Shown: piece by piece, positions 36,341-47,969 of the stretch
Numbering within the stretch: position 1 is the first letter of the stretch
Layout: every line of letters begins with the position of its first letter
Source of the DNA: Sclerodactyla briareus
Lineage: Eukaryota > Echinodermata > Holothuroidea > Dendrochirotida > Sclerodactylidae
DNA: 64,000 bases
Reading direction: 5' to 3'
Assembly (NCBI GenBank): GCA_026419785.1
Contig: JAODTK010004444.1
Location: 248,001-312,000 of the forward strand
Notes under the pieces: model-generated
The model's input: only the letters and a program-made list of their open reading frames with translations
Database searches by the model: none
What the model was told of the DNA's origin: nothing
Program-made: the position numbers and the translations under genes

Positions 36341-37434
36341 CTACGAGAAAGGAATACCTCGAAACCACACTCAACGTTCGCACGCCTTGGAATCGTATCA
36401 AGCAATCAAAATCGGGTCCTGGGTAGCTCACCGGGATTAACTTTACCATAGGCATAACGTGTTATTCTTCCTATTAAGTCGGTGAAAAAAAGGTGGCTCG
36501 TCCGGCAGATCGTGTAATTAAAATTCTGCGCCTGTACATAATTGAGCTACAGGCCTGTTTTGTCGGAAAATTGCATCAGTGCCAAATAGGTTTTTTGTTG
36601 TAAATGGAGATCTGCTGTTGCGCGAGTATATTCTTCAGCTCATTCATGCAGCCATTCAATCCATGGCATATTCATACGTTTAATTTGTACGTAACGGTTA
36701 CGTAGAGTCATATGTAATGATCTGTGCCATTGCAAGCGTGCGAAGTGTCCTGCCTGTCATTTCCGAGCCTGGATCTAGGAGGTACTTTTTCGTACGCAAC
36801 GCGCCAACTACCGCATGCGCTCTGCCCTCCCTTCTTTTGCTACTGATTCAAATGTTCTGTAGGGTTCATACAACTTGTGATGAAAGCCAGGGAAATTTGT
36901 AGCCTATAAAAAAAGGGAAAAAAACGATGAAGTTTGATGAATTGAAGAGGCTCACCAAGTGACGAGGTGTCATACTTCCGATAATGTTATATGCAATTCC
37001 TGAGTGGAATTGTAATGTCAGTTTGTTTTAGTTTTCCTATTTCTTGTCCTTTTTAGGAAAGCCACCCAACAACACTGCAAAAGAAAAAAAAGGCTCCTAA
37101 TAGCCTTCAAAGGTGGTCAGGGATGAATATCTGAAGTTACGCAGGTACCGATAACGTGACCCCTGTAAGCCAGAGTCCAGAGGTCATATAGGGGAACACA
37201 GTAAACAACACACTGAAATGCTATATTTACATGAATACCACGACGGTTATGATTTCTCTGCCAAATACAAAAAAAAAAAAAGAACGTTAACATATTGCGC
37301 AATCGAGCAGTTCTTTTTTAGGGAATTGAGGCAATCCTGGCGTCTACCAGCGAAACCAATTTACAGAATGTTTTAAAGCCTAATAGTGAACTCCGAGCAA
37401 ATAATAAGTAAATTGAAATAATTCTTGTACCTTT

Positions 37435-37915
37435 ATTTCCAATTTTTAAGCCATCGAATTTTTCGAACGTAAATGTGGTGCGTTCCTCACTCAAGCCTCG
37501 CAGCGCGTAGTCTGATTATACAGTTTAGCTCATCATTTTTAAAAAGATTTTATAGAACAATTATAAGAAAACTTCGAGAGATCTTTTCCCAATACTATCA
37601 AATCAAGCATCAGAATAATCAAGTGAATTTTGGGTCATATTGGAATATCTTCCATTCAATTGCTCAAGTACACTAAATAACAACTTACGCAGCCAGCTGA
37701 TCGAAAACCGAGTACCAAATTTCGTGCAATATTGATCCCGGACAGCCTTTAAACGCGCAATCAATTGCTTCGCAGTACAGACCTTCACTGACCAAGCCAA
37801 GTTGCCTTTTTGTTTGGAATATGCGTGTTTGATGTGAATCACGATCACGATAATGTCAGATCGCATTATTTTTGGGTGAATAAAATTCTTAATCACTTCA
37901 CTCACAGAATTATCC
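37435..37915 (-). other. Copy-B-only insertion with a 110-residue frame
   Basis: Sequence between roughly 37,000-37,435 and 37,915 has no counterpart in copy A, where 1,490-1,530 joins directly to the TTGAACTGGTGATGGTT region. On the minus strand 37,603-37,935 is open for 110 residues with a basic helical stretch TAKQLIARLKAVRDQY. This faintly recalls Myb/MADF-type DNA-binding helices used by some transposases, but I would not assign it. Left boundary uncertain. Confidence 0.3.
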
Positions 37916-39039
37916 GACCAAATTGGACTGGTCATGGTTCAGGTCTGATGATTCACTTGACCTAGATCCACGTGATCTAGGTCTCAACCGTGGAAGTTTT
38001 CTCTCTCCAGAAGCAACCGATGATATTCAAATGAGCGCATTTCGCGCAGGATCCATCGGTTTTTTCCTCTTAGAGCACACAACGTCACTCACAACTCTAA
38101 CTCTAACCTAACTACATCGCGAGGGCCCTACGTCCTTTTCCCGTTGGTATGAAAGGATAATGACCGTTTTTGGTACAGCGGATATTATGGAGAAGACTAT
38201 AATTATTTATAATTCGAACGCATTGTCAACATTTGTTTGCTTCGACAGGTTCACGCGAGGTCCATGCCGTTCTCCATAGTTCGTGAGCGATGAACTAGAG
38301 TATTTCATGTGCGACAATTTAAAACTAGGGTAACCGAATCATTTTTCGAGAATCACACGGGAACATCCCATGCATTGGCATGCTGTCAAATACATGTTTA
38401 ACCTGTCGATCAAATAAATCCACTTTGCAAATTTACAATTTGAAAGTTTACAAATATACCCTCTTGAAAATTAGCTCCCATGCCTGGTACAACGAGTGTA
38501 ATTCCAAACGGATAATGGAAACGACCAGAAGTGTCGAATATTCGGAAATAGTAGCTGTAATTCAATTAACAATATTTTTTATCAGTTGTAGTCTTCGCTT
38601 CCTGTAGTCGACGCCACCGAATACCGCTGTTTGCCTTCTAGGTGATATGCTAATTTCTATCAACATGCGAGGAGTGAGGGTTGGTGATTCTTCAAAGCTG
38701 ATGGCGCCGGTCTGCCGAGACTTTCTTCCTACTCATGACGAAAATGCTGATGTTTATTCAAATTAAAGAAGACCCGATTCTCGAAAATGATGTTGTAAGG
38801 AATAGACGGAGCGTGCATCGTCTTGACGGATGCCACGTTGGTCCAGCTCAGTATTAGACTTTACTTAGAAGTAGTCAATCGGCCTGATCGCTGTTGACCC
38901 ATGGAAAGTTTCTCTGTAACATATGCATGAGCTATTGAGGAGCGTGATGTTATAGGGAAAGGCTTGTTGAATGACAAGGGATGCTTTCTGGTCGCGAAAA
39001 TAGAAACAATTGTGGCGTTTTTGTCCCATCCTTATCTGT

Positions 39040-40825
39040 GTGACGTTCGAGCGGATGTGACGTCAGTTATTCACTATATACAGTCTGGTCATTTTCTGGT
39101 CAGTCTGTCAGAGGAAAGCTACGCGATGTTTTGCATAAGATGCGATCACGTGTTAGTGTATAGTTATCAATGACTAGCTGGTATGAGCGAGACGCTATAT
39201 GGGAGCGATATAATACAGCGACGCTCTGCTCCACTGATCTTATTAGGAGGCTGTATATTTATCTCATCGGATCCAAAGGGCCAGATGAGATATCGTAGTC
39301 AGTTTGCTTTTTCACCTATATTTACTGTTGCTGGTTGCCATAGCAATGGTTGCTATGGTAACTACAGTGGTGGTTAGGAACGAATCACTGAGGGGGTACC
39401 TGTTGGTGGGATACCCATGAGTGCTGGGTGATCCAGCAATCAGGTGCTCTCGCAAATATCTCCATTTTGGAGTGGCTGAACATGTTAAATTCTGCACAAG
39501 CCTGAATAGTCACGAACACATAATTGCTCTCAAAACTACCAAAATTGTGAAATTTAGGGGGCAAAAAACAAAATTTTGGAGCAATTTCTCATATTTATCA
39601 ATTTTCACTATTATTTGAGATATTTGCTGATTCCAATGGCTGATTGATTTCAAACTTCGTAGCAATGTAAAAGAGCACGAATCACAACTTCTTCCATGCA
39701 ATCAGCCGGAAACTACGAGGAAGTTGGATTTTGGGGAGGAAGAATTCATTTTGGGCCAATTTTTGAATTTTTTGAAAATCTGTTCTGTTTTCAGTGTATT
39801 TAAAGATTGGAAGGACTGAATGGTTCCAAATTTTAGAACGAGTATCTTCCTGTTGTTTGGTGAGGACCAGCTCCGTGCCGTCATTGAGTGGTTGTCATCT
39901 CTTTTCCATGTACTCACATGTCATGTATATATACGTCATATCTACTCTTTATGGGGTGATGAAGTGGATATTTTTAGCAGGATTGATTTTGGGTGAAACG
40001 AGTGATTACGTGTGGTGTATTTCACCGTTCTGTCCGCGAAACGTCGAGCACAATGAGATTTGGAAAAGGAGTTGTTGTATATTTCAAAAACAGCCCAAAT
40101 TGACCGAGCATTTCGTGCTGTACTTACAAGTTGCATGAGGCACATCAGTAGGAGGAATTCATGGCTTATCACGTAAGTATATTCCATTCACTGCAATTGA
40201 TATTTTCTTCCCGAGTAAGCCCAATCTGAGTGTTTGTGTTGGTGTCGACCATTTGAAAAATCTACTGAAATTGTTGCTGTAAAAGTCTGGTTTGGCTATG
40301 AAAGGTAGATGCACTCAGATATAAACAGTGGTACTGTTGGTCATGATGTAATATTCATTTGCTTTAATTGTAGTACACCGAATATTTGACGAGTTAGTCT
40401 GTGGGCTCCATAAGTCTGGAAGGAAGCAGTGGCTACGGTGGCGTTTAGGGGCCGGAGTTGAGTGACCCTTGTCTTCCGGGGACGGGCCCGCACGCCTCTG
40501 CAGATAATGCCAGCTCATTCCTCTTCTCAGGTGTTAACCATCAATTTTCACCCGATACGCATACTCATATCACTGATGGGGCTATGAAAATCGGTTGCTG
40601 TTTTATATTGAAACTTATTGAAAGAGAACCGTTATGCTGCCAGTACAAAGAACATACATATACCCAGGAGCCGTAGGAACGAATTGAACGAAACTTGGAA
40701 GCGGAACCAAATTGTGTTATAGCATGATACAAGGTAAGAGATGAAGTGAGAGACGAAATGTAATAATGTATTACAGCTGCTTCATTTGGAGATAAATAGT
40801 TCAATTTTAATAAATTATTAAAATT
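39040..40825. mobile_element. About 1.8 kb insertion in copy B, class unknown
   Basis: Copy A runs without a break from CCCTATTCTTATCTGG (2,732-2,747) to the TTCTCCTCAGTC region (2,830). In copy B these flanks are at 39,028-39,041 and 40,830-40,882. The intervening 1.8 kb lacks a recognised protein. It holds a pair of X-box-like inverted repeats (39,334-39,362) and two related AT-rich stretches (39,560-39,620 and 39,730-39,790). I could not find terminal repeats or target duplications. Confidence 0.45.
39334..39362. promoter_or_regulatory. Two adjacent X-box-like (RFX-type) palindromes
   Basis: GTTGCCATAGCAAT (39,334-39,347) and GTTGCTATGGTAAC (39,349-39,362) are each imperfect palindromes of the X-box pattern bound by RFX factors, and together form one larger inverted repeat. 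Context is an inserted sequence with no promoter or gene in sight, so function is only a possibility. Confidence 0.35.
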
Positions 40826-41419
40826 ATATGCTGATTGTTCTTCTGATTGTTCCCCTCCTCGTTCGTGTTCCTCCTCAGTCGGGAAAGAGTGAATTGAAGG
40901 CCGTATTGGTCCCCCATTTTGATCCTATAAGGGTGCCACGATCACGGATTTCAAGGGTCTACAGTCCTTACGAAAATATTTTTCCCCAGTTTGAAATTAT
41001 CTTCACGCCATACCTCGTTGAAGAGAGATAAATGCAGAATTCAGAAATGGTCCGGATAAGGATCAGCTGTGCCCTTCCTCCGATTTGTTGTTTGCAAGCT
41101 AATGGAATCGATCAATCGAATCAGATGATGAATTATTCAGTGGTTACAATATGATTTCGTGAATCTCAGCATCCATGGTTTTCCATTTGTTCGTGTAGAG
41201 TGTTGAGTTTTGATACTACGATGTATTTATGTTGTCCGTGAAGGTATTGCTGTAGAATTTTTTTTTTTTTTAAATGTCATGGACTCCCGAAACCCCTTCG
41301 ACAAGTTGCCGGCAAGTTGCGTACTCAAATTGCAGAGTTTCGATATCACCGCGATGTTACAAGTGGATCCCAGAGCGCCATCACGATATGTCACAACATA
41401 GTTGCCATCATCAGGCGTT

Positions 41420-41840
41420 CATCTTCTGGCAAAATGTCACTAGTGGTGTACTTCGTCAGGCCCATATGAATGATCCCGATGATGTTGTGAAATTCAGAGT
41501 TGAACAGTATGGCAACGACACCAATGTGTGCCGGGAAGTCGTCAAAATAACGATGTTGTTTAAAGAATGTGGATTCTGATGTCCACATTATCTCCCGATT
41601 GGCAGATGTACTTCAACATTGATAAGTGCAAGTTATGTCCATGTTGGATCCCTCCTTCTTGATGAGCTGCGCTTGAGAACGTTCAAAGAAGAGCTATCAA
41701 ACGAATTAGCTGCATGAGATATTTGCCGTACGAGAAGCGTTTTGACCTCATATGGGAGGAGCAGAGGCGAATGCGAGGTTGATGATTAAGTTTCCCAGAG
41801 ATCTCCATGATGTTGATAGTCTTCCTTCGATTGCTTCCTT
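41420..41840 (+). mobile_element. CR1-like LINE fragment, RT palm end to C-terminal region
   Basis: In three frames: DDVVKFRV (about 41,472-41,495; family form aDDtKifr), DWQMYFNIDKCKL (about 41,598-41,636; form W.m.fN..KCkvm), then VQRRAIKRIS...YLPYEKRFDLI...EEQRRMRG (about 41,680-41,778; form vQRRaTkli...dL.YeeRL..L.l..LE.RRlRGD). This is the order of the final RT motifs and tail of CR1-type ORF2. Sequence between the motifs is shortened. Probably 5'-truncated and long dead. Confidence 0.72.
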
Positions 41841-41844
41841 TAAT

Positions 41845-42485
41845 TTCCTCAATTGCTACATGGAAACGATGCAGATTAAACATTCGAAGGTATTCATTCT
41901 CGCAAAGATTGAAAAATGTTGTCTCGTTCAGAGTGTCGAAGATAGTAAGGATACCGTCAAATTATTTAGTGCTGGCCAACTGATCTGCCCTGAGGACTCG
42001 AAAAAAAAGTCCAGTATGCCATGCTCATATCAGTTGAAAGTATCATACCAGCGTTTCTCTCCCATTAAAGTCATCCGCCAAAAATGTCATACAGCCATTT
42101 GCCATCGCTCCTGGTGTTGCTTAGGACTTTCCAGTGCGTATTTGTCGGGGTTTCTCGCTAATCGACATAACGCGTGAACGAGTAACGCTTGTATTTCTGA
42201 AAAAATGGAGGTACACAAACGTACACTGAAACAATTGTTTTCTAGAACAGGAAATGGGGTAGGCATATCTGATGGGCCCGGGCATATTATAACCATAGCA
42301 CTGCGTTTTCACCCAGGCCCATTGTTTCCCGGAGCTTTCAATAACAGAAAATTGTATCAGGTCCATGAGCGTAATACTTAAGCATTGGTTCGACTTAAAA
42401 TCACCTCCAATTCTGATGACGCGACGACCCTTCTGCACCTCCCTCCTATCATATCATTAGATAATATCCCGTTAGCCTGAGTGGG
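41845..42485. other. Unassigned
   Basis: Includes the end of a 141-residue frame (41,752-42,177) whose first part overlaps the LINE fragment in another phase; I think it is a chance frame. Nothing else recognised. Confidence 0.45.
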
Positions 42486-42489
42486 AATC

Positions 42490-43058
42490 CGTAATTTTAA
42501 TGCCTCCGCGACAACAAGAGCTAAGTGGAATTTTGTGCCACAATAACAAGGATAGAAACCTACACAAAAATAGGAATGGTTTCGATGACCACTGGTCCAT
42601 GGCTCCCAGAATATCGAGCGTTGTCAAGAGGTGCCACCTTCGCAACATCGGAAAGCGAGGCGCTAATCTCCCTACTGGCGCTTGTAAAGCCGCAATTCAG
42701 AGTTTAGTCGTGTCTAAAATCGATTACTGCAGTGCTCCTCTAATGGGTTTACCTCAGAATCAGATCGGCGACTAAAGAATATCCATAAAAAAGCTGCTCG
42801 TATGTGTGCAAGAGTTCCGATGTCTAGCCAGATTGCGCCAATCCTTAAAGTGCTGCACTAGCTACCATGTCCAGCAGCGCCTACAGTTCGCATCCTGTAT
42901 ATGTTAATCAAGTGTCTCACCACCTGGCTCCAAGCTATCTTCAAGATCTGTTGTCACAGATCAGCCTAGCCGTGCACTAAGCTCGGCAAGTGATCAATCT
43001 CTTTTAGTGAAGAGAGGTCTTTTTAAGTAAGAGAATGGGGATCAAGCTTTTTTTAAGT
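42490..43058 (+). mobile_element. CR1/L2-like LINE 3' fragment, C-terminal ORF2
   Basis: The frame at 42,500-42,775 contains RCHLRNIGKRGANLPTGACKAAIQSLVVSKIDYC then GLPQNQI. This matches the conserved CR1/L2 tail (C..a.y.LrniGrIR.yLt...ck.lvhalV.SrlDYCNsLLyGlP..qi). Downstream in other frames KKAARMCARV, QIAPILKVLH and GLFK...NGDQAF continue the pattern (qNaAARlv.......itPvLk.LHWLPv ... yGdraF). The element ends at an ATT microsatellite. Only the last part of ORF2 remains, with several frame changes. Confidence 0.82.
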
Positions 43059-43162
43059 TTATTATTATTATTATTATTATATTATTATTATATTATTATT
43101 ATTATATTATTATTATTATTATATTATTAGATATTATTATTTAGATTATTATTATTATTTTT
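43059..43162. repeat. ATT microsatellite, left of a minus-strand LINE end
   Basis: About 100 bases of imperfect (ATT)n. It is the likely tail of the minus-strand LINE that begins at 43,163 (read AAT on the minus strand). Confidence 0.9.
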
Positions 43163-43695
43163 TACTTCTCCACAATTTTTGCCAAGGTGGGAAAGTACGT
43201 ACATATATACAATGTCCGTACCTCGGAATCCTACCCGATTCTGGGAGGTCTAGGACTCTTCCTGATGATGTGGGCAACTTCGAGGATAGCTTGGGTTTGA
43301 CCAACTGTCAGGTTGGATTTCCTGGAAGTCTGTAGCAGGTGGCCATCCAGGTTGGAGCTCACTGCCGCGAGCGCACCGATCACCTTATGGAACCCCTGCA
43401 TTCAATCCACGAATTTGAATCCCAACTTCAAGTCTTGGTACTATGGTCTCTCTTGTGCTTTACTTGCGATGTTCCATTGTCAGCTGGGATGCACTCTATT
43501 ACTGGTTCTTTTACTCCTTGCTTGTTTAGAACGATGATGTCAGGTCTTCTGGCTGTGATGCTCCTATTTCCTCACCTCGAGTCCAGAGTAATTTGGTTTT
43601 CTGTCTCCAGTAATGCGTCTGGTCTGTGTACATGGGCGTTGTAGCAGCTGGTATACGGTGGTTATTGCATATGGACCAATGTAGAGCTGCTGCTA
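43163..43695 (-). mobile_element. LINE 3' end with post-RT C-terminal domain
   Basis: On the minus strand, in different frames: RRPDIIVLNKQGVKEPVIEC (about 43,490-43,555), KVIGALAAVSSNLDGHLLQT (about 43,330-43,390) and VGQTQAILEVAHIIRKS (about 43,257-43,305). These match the tail found after RT in several invertebrate LINEs (RPDivv.nk..k...iIDva.PaD...; vvGaLGavs..l...l; lqk.allgtariLRkvl). The 3' UTR runs to 43,163, where an (AAT)n tail follows. The RT itself is missing. Confidence 0.7.
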
Positions 43696-43699
43696 CCCT

Positions 43700-43754
43700 G
43701 TTATTATATTGTTATTATATTATTATTATTATATTATTATTATGATTATTCTTA

Positions 43755-43786
<32 letters not shown>

Positions 43787-43787
43787 G
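43700..43787. repeat. ATT microsatellite, right of the minus-strand LINE end
   Basis: A second imperfect (ATT)n array on the 5' side of the LINE fragment. Together with 43,059-43,162 it brackets the fragment, suggesting insertion into, or copying of, an existing ATT array. Confidence 0.9.
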
Positions 43788-43789
43788 TG

Positions 43790-44255
43790 TTGTTACTAAT
43801 TAGTGTTGTTTAAAATAAATAATTATCGCATGTAGAAACAATTCATTTGATATCTGGAGTATACTTATTAACGTATGGTCACATGCTTTGCTATCCTCCC
43901 CAGTGGGCATGGGAGTGACGACCATGAGTGCACATTGATGAGCATTCATGGCAAACATGTGTGTTTTGGTGACATGGAAAAACCGGTCCCCCAAATGGAT
44001 GTCACATTATTACATGTGTAAGCGTTATTATGTTTTAATAATCTGTAGGCACATTGTTGATGTGGAAGTATGAGAAGAAAAAAACATGTACGCCAATACG
44101 CGTATGCATTTGTTATCTCTCAGTTCCGGTGTTCTCGGAGAAAAGTACCTACAAGATGAATGCAGTAAGGATTAGCTCCTTGGCCACTCATGGACAGGTT
44201 GAAAAAAAATGACAATCTTCCTCATATTAGGGCGGAAAAACCTCGTTGTAGGACA
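43790..44255. other. No recognised feature
   Basis: AT-rich with short frames only; no similarity found to other parts of the window. Confidence 0.5.
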
Positions 44256-44259
44256 GTGA

Positions 44260-46140
44260 AGAGTATACAAAGTGTTCATGGTTCAAACCTTTACTGAATG
44301 AGATGGACGCTAGACAGTTCGTTTTAGGTAAAGTGGATGAATTATGACAGAAGATAACAGAGTAATTAATGATGAACGAAAAACAACTCACAATTTAAAG
44401 GGAACACAATCGTGCCGGTAACAGGTGATCAAATTTTACCTGTACTCGCAGAGAATCCTAGGTGACGGGCACCAGTTTTACATCCGGGCAAAGATATAGT
44501 TGGTATAGCAACCGGGTTATTACGATGGACTATGTTAACAACTCGAGCAGTCGAATGATTGTGAGAATGGAAACCTTAACGCAGATGCTTTTAAGGTATT
44601 TATTGGTATCTGATGTGAGTATTCCTCGAACATAGTGCAGGGTTCTTCGTCATTGTAGTTCATGTCAAGATTATGGGAAGCAAGTTAGTTCTGGATTAAG
44701 CAATGTACAGTCGCATGGATACTGGTAAACTGGGTGAGGGGAAAACAGTGTGCATTCAAGTCAGCCTAGGGCAGTATATCTGTTTTGTTAGAGGCAAACC
44801 AATATATTGACATCTTCGGAAACATCGTCCTCGGCAGGAATGCAGGCGGAATCAGAGCAGTGTGGTGGAGGTTTATTTTGTTTTGCTTCTATTCATCAGG
44901 TAAATCAATCACGTGCCTCAATCACGCGACCCGCCACCTCGTCAATCGCATTCATGTTCTCTCTAGAATACTACTATTTCTATTCACTTTGTTGCAATTA
45001 ATGACATTCCTTAGGTTAACGCACGCACCGAAACTGGGGGGTTCGTTAAAACTGACATGTCACGTTTCGCAATAGAATCGTTCAAGCCCATGTTCACGTC
45101 GACTGTATTGGCTTCCTGTGATTATGGAAATACCTTGAAAGAGCCTTGTTGTGCATTTAGTGAATTTGGTAATGATGCCGTTTATACCCATTGACCGACA
45201 GCCTGCAATAGCTCGGCAATAGGACGTGTACCATAAACTGGAAAAATTATTAGTTGTTGAATAACACGTGTTCATCAACCCCACTTACAGAAAAAAAGCC
45301 GGTTAATCTTGCTGAGAATCAGAACAAATCCGGATTAAAACAGTTGATTGCGGGACGTCTCGTGTGTACTGCCCAAGTAGTGCTAGCATGTTAAGGTCTA
45401 TGTGTTTCTTAATTCTAAGGAATGGACGACGAACAACAAGCCAATTCACTTAGCAAGTTAGCGGTTAGCGGGTATGGTTGTGGCCTAAGTTATGCCTAGC
45501 GTGTGCATTGAGCCTTCATCAGTGTATTTTTGTATGGTACTGGTAGTCAAACACCCATTTCAGTGGCCTCGGTGTTACAGGTGGATCACGAATCAGCACC
45601 CATTGTCCAATTTTTCAGGCTGGGAAATTCAATTAAAATATTGGATTGGGTTTCAAGCCTGGATGACTGTGTCCAGATATCAGCTCCCGCCTATCAGGAA
45701 CCAAAACGCTATGAAACAATGGCTACACAGGGATTGATACTGAACTTCTCGGGCTCTGGTAAATCTCATGCATCAATTTCACTGCGCAATTGGAATATGA
45801 TATAATATCAAAAGAATATTATTGTTCCCGAAACTATAAACTTTGCAATCGTAACCCAGCCCTGAAACTAGAGCTGCGTATATATCATACTCCAATGCTC
45901 TCATTTCAATTTCAGAAGCAATAACAGATTCAGTTTTCACAATTCGTGAAGCCATAATAAGAAAACAACCAAAAAGCTACTCAGCACAATCGGAAAGTAC
46001 CCCATGTGTACTACCAAATTATCACTTGGCACGCCCGCACGAGTATGCTGAATTAGAGCAGGAAATTGTGTAGTACAAAATAAACAGTGCCTAACAACAT
46101 ATTTACAGTTTCGGAACGCAACTCTAACCTGGGCAACAAA
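44260..46140 (+). repeat. Ancient duplicated segment, copy B, middle part, with 1.5 kb insertion
   Basis: Partner of 11,060-11,640. GTGACGGGCA (44,463-44,472) and TTACGATGGACTATGTTAACA (44,519-44,539) match one half; TTAGAGCAGGAAATTGTG and ACAAAATAAACAGTGCC (46,052-46,093) match the other. About 44,545-46,025 is extra. It includes a 91-residue frame at 45,530-45,805 (with LDDCVQISAPAYQEP and LILNFSGSGKSHASISL) that I cannot assign. No terminal repeats were found on the extra block. Confidence 0.65.
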
Positions 46141-46148
46141 ATGAATAC

Positions 46149-46454
46149 CTAATAAGAAACATACTTCATTACTTCTTCAATTGAAACGGAAAACACCGCT
46201 GCATATAGCAAGGGCATTGCGGACAGGACGGCTCTTCCCTGTAGAATGCAATCTAAGACATGAGAACCTCTGTCCTGACCACCCAATAGAAATAGACAGT
46301 ACGTCAACAAGATGAATGGATGAGACGCCACGAGAATAAGACACGAGCAGAAGGCGCCGACTGCGTATAAGTGGGTGACAAGATGAAACGGATGGCCGGG
46401 CGTGAATCGTGACATATGATTTGAGTTTCCTTTGGATAGGCAGATAGGTGACAT
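46149..46454 (-). CDS. Unrecognised hydrophobic 101-residue frame
   Basis: An ATG-started frame on the minus strand with two hydrophobic stretches (AVGAFCSCLILVASHPFILL, then TYCLFLLGG; and VLSAMPLLYAAVFSVS), which could be membrane segments of a multi-pass protein exon. I recognise no family. Two overlapping frames in other phases are as long, which weakens the case. Most likely chance or a relic. Confidence 0.15.
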   Translation of the reverse strand: MSPICLSKGNSNHMSRFTPGHPFHLVTHLYAVGAFCSCLILVASHPFILLTYCLFLLGGQDRGSHVLDCILQGRAVLSAMPLLYAAVFSVSIEEVMKYVSY

Positions 46455-46459
46455 TGGAG

Positions 46460-47385
46460 ACAGAGTAGACCATGCTCAAAATGTGTGATATGATACTGGG
46501 TTTTTAACAAAATAATAATTTTAGGGGAAAATGTCCATTATCAAGCAAAATGTCACTGGGACTCGAGTTCTCCAGCTCCGATATTAACTAAAGTCATTGT
46601 ACTGTACTGTGCTGAACGGCATTCAAATCTGAATATTTAAAATGAACATGAACTATTTCATTTCTGACCCGAACTTTTAAGGCAATGTTTTGCCAGCTGT
46701 TGTCTATCCATATGATATTTTCGGTGAGTTATTTCGTGTCTTAGGTGCTAATCGATTCTCGTTCCACATACGTCAAATGTGTCAGTTTAATTCCAACCGA
46801 AATAGACAGCTCCCAAGCGAGACAACACTCCCTAATAATAGAACATGATTCTAAAGCTGTACCACATATTTCAACCATTCGGACTTCTACAGAGTTACTT
46901 CGGTATGATATGTTGCAAGAATTAGGGTGATCGACACTGGCGTTGGAAATTGTGATGATTGGATTTATGTTAGCAATGGTTATGCCCAGCTGCTTGGGTT
47001 GCATTTCACAGATATGTATGTGTAATTGACATCGATGACCGTACAACTTGGGCTCATTAATTCCTCATGACACAGACGAACTTGAACAAATGGTATCCTT
47101 CTAGTAGATGTGAGTCATAATGATAACTGGATTTGTTTTACCTACATTCGGTAGCAGATTCTTTCATTCCTTGGACGGGAGTCCAAGGAATCAATACAGC
47201 CACGCAGGCGTGTTGTGTGTGTGTGTGTGTGTGTGTGTGTTATGTGTATGGTGGTACGTGGTGTAAGAATATGGGTGGCTGCATTGTGTGTAACAACTAC
47301 CTCGTAATCAAGTCCAACACGTCTGGCCCAATGAAGTTGAAACTGGTGGGTGTGATATCCATGATGAATACACGTGCGCTCCTAT
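46460..47385. other. Unassigned, with hairpin and GT repeat
   Basis: 47,168-47,193 is a perfect 11-base-pair hairpin (ATTCCTTGGAC, GGGA loop, GTCCAAGGAAT). 47,215-47,240 is a GT microsatellite. Nothing coding recognised. Confidence 0.55.
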
Positions 47386-47389
47386 CTTA

Positions 47390-47620
47390 GTAGGCCTACA
47401 AATTGGGGGTGAGTTTTAGGAAGTGGGAACTGATTGACATTGTATTTTGGGGCCCTTAACTTAAGTCCAAGATGTCCTCAAGGATTCGAGTGAAAACTTG
47501 ATGGGTGTACTGAGTGATGAGTACATGGAAGCTTTTACTTTTGTAGGAGTAGGGGAGTAGGTAGTCAATTTAGGGGGGAAATGGAAAATACAATCTGGGA
47601 ACTTCCACAGTACGTTGTAA
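47390..47620 (+). repeat. Member of the 330-base repeat family (degenerate)
   Basis: Contains TTTTGGGGCCC, then GAGTGAAAACTTGATGGGTG, GATGAGTACATGGAAGC and AGGGGGGAAATGG, in the order found in the better copies at 51,370-51,850 and 59,580-60,450. Confidence 0.5.
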
Positions 47621-47969
47621 TTTGAGAAACACACCAACATTATTAGAAGCAATATAGTGTTTTAGGTTATAGGCGTATCTTCTCCAAAATTAAGCTACAT
47701 GGAAAGAGCTACATGCCACATTCAATTGCATCATAGGACCGCATTGGATGAGGCAAGGTAGCCTAACGGCGACAGCAAAACGCTTTGTATAAGTGATAAA
47801 CTGGAATACAGACACTGTATTTATACCGATCGATTTTGTCATGTTCATCCCATAGCAAATGTATTCTGAATCCACACAATGACACAGTGGCCTCAATCCC
47901 ATGTTTGAAAGAATTGCCATCTTACCAAATTAGCGGCATGATTTAACGATATCACGGTGATGGTTAACA

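Larger units (their letters stand above)
34330..41200 (+). repeat. Ancient duplicated segment, copy B, left part
   Basis: Partner of 395-3,180. It is longer because of insertions absent from copy A: a polypurine block at 35,629-36,330, a block ending at about 37,915, and about 1.8 kb at 39,040-40,825. Outside these, the order and orientation of matching islands are kept. Short frames here (for example 35,366-35,632) have no counterpart frame in copy A, which argues against coding. Confidence 0.7.

Noticed and set aside
41752-42177. 141-residue frame
   Set aside because: Begins inside the CR1-like fragment in a different phase, shows no domain, and is opposed by similar-length antisense frames.
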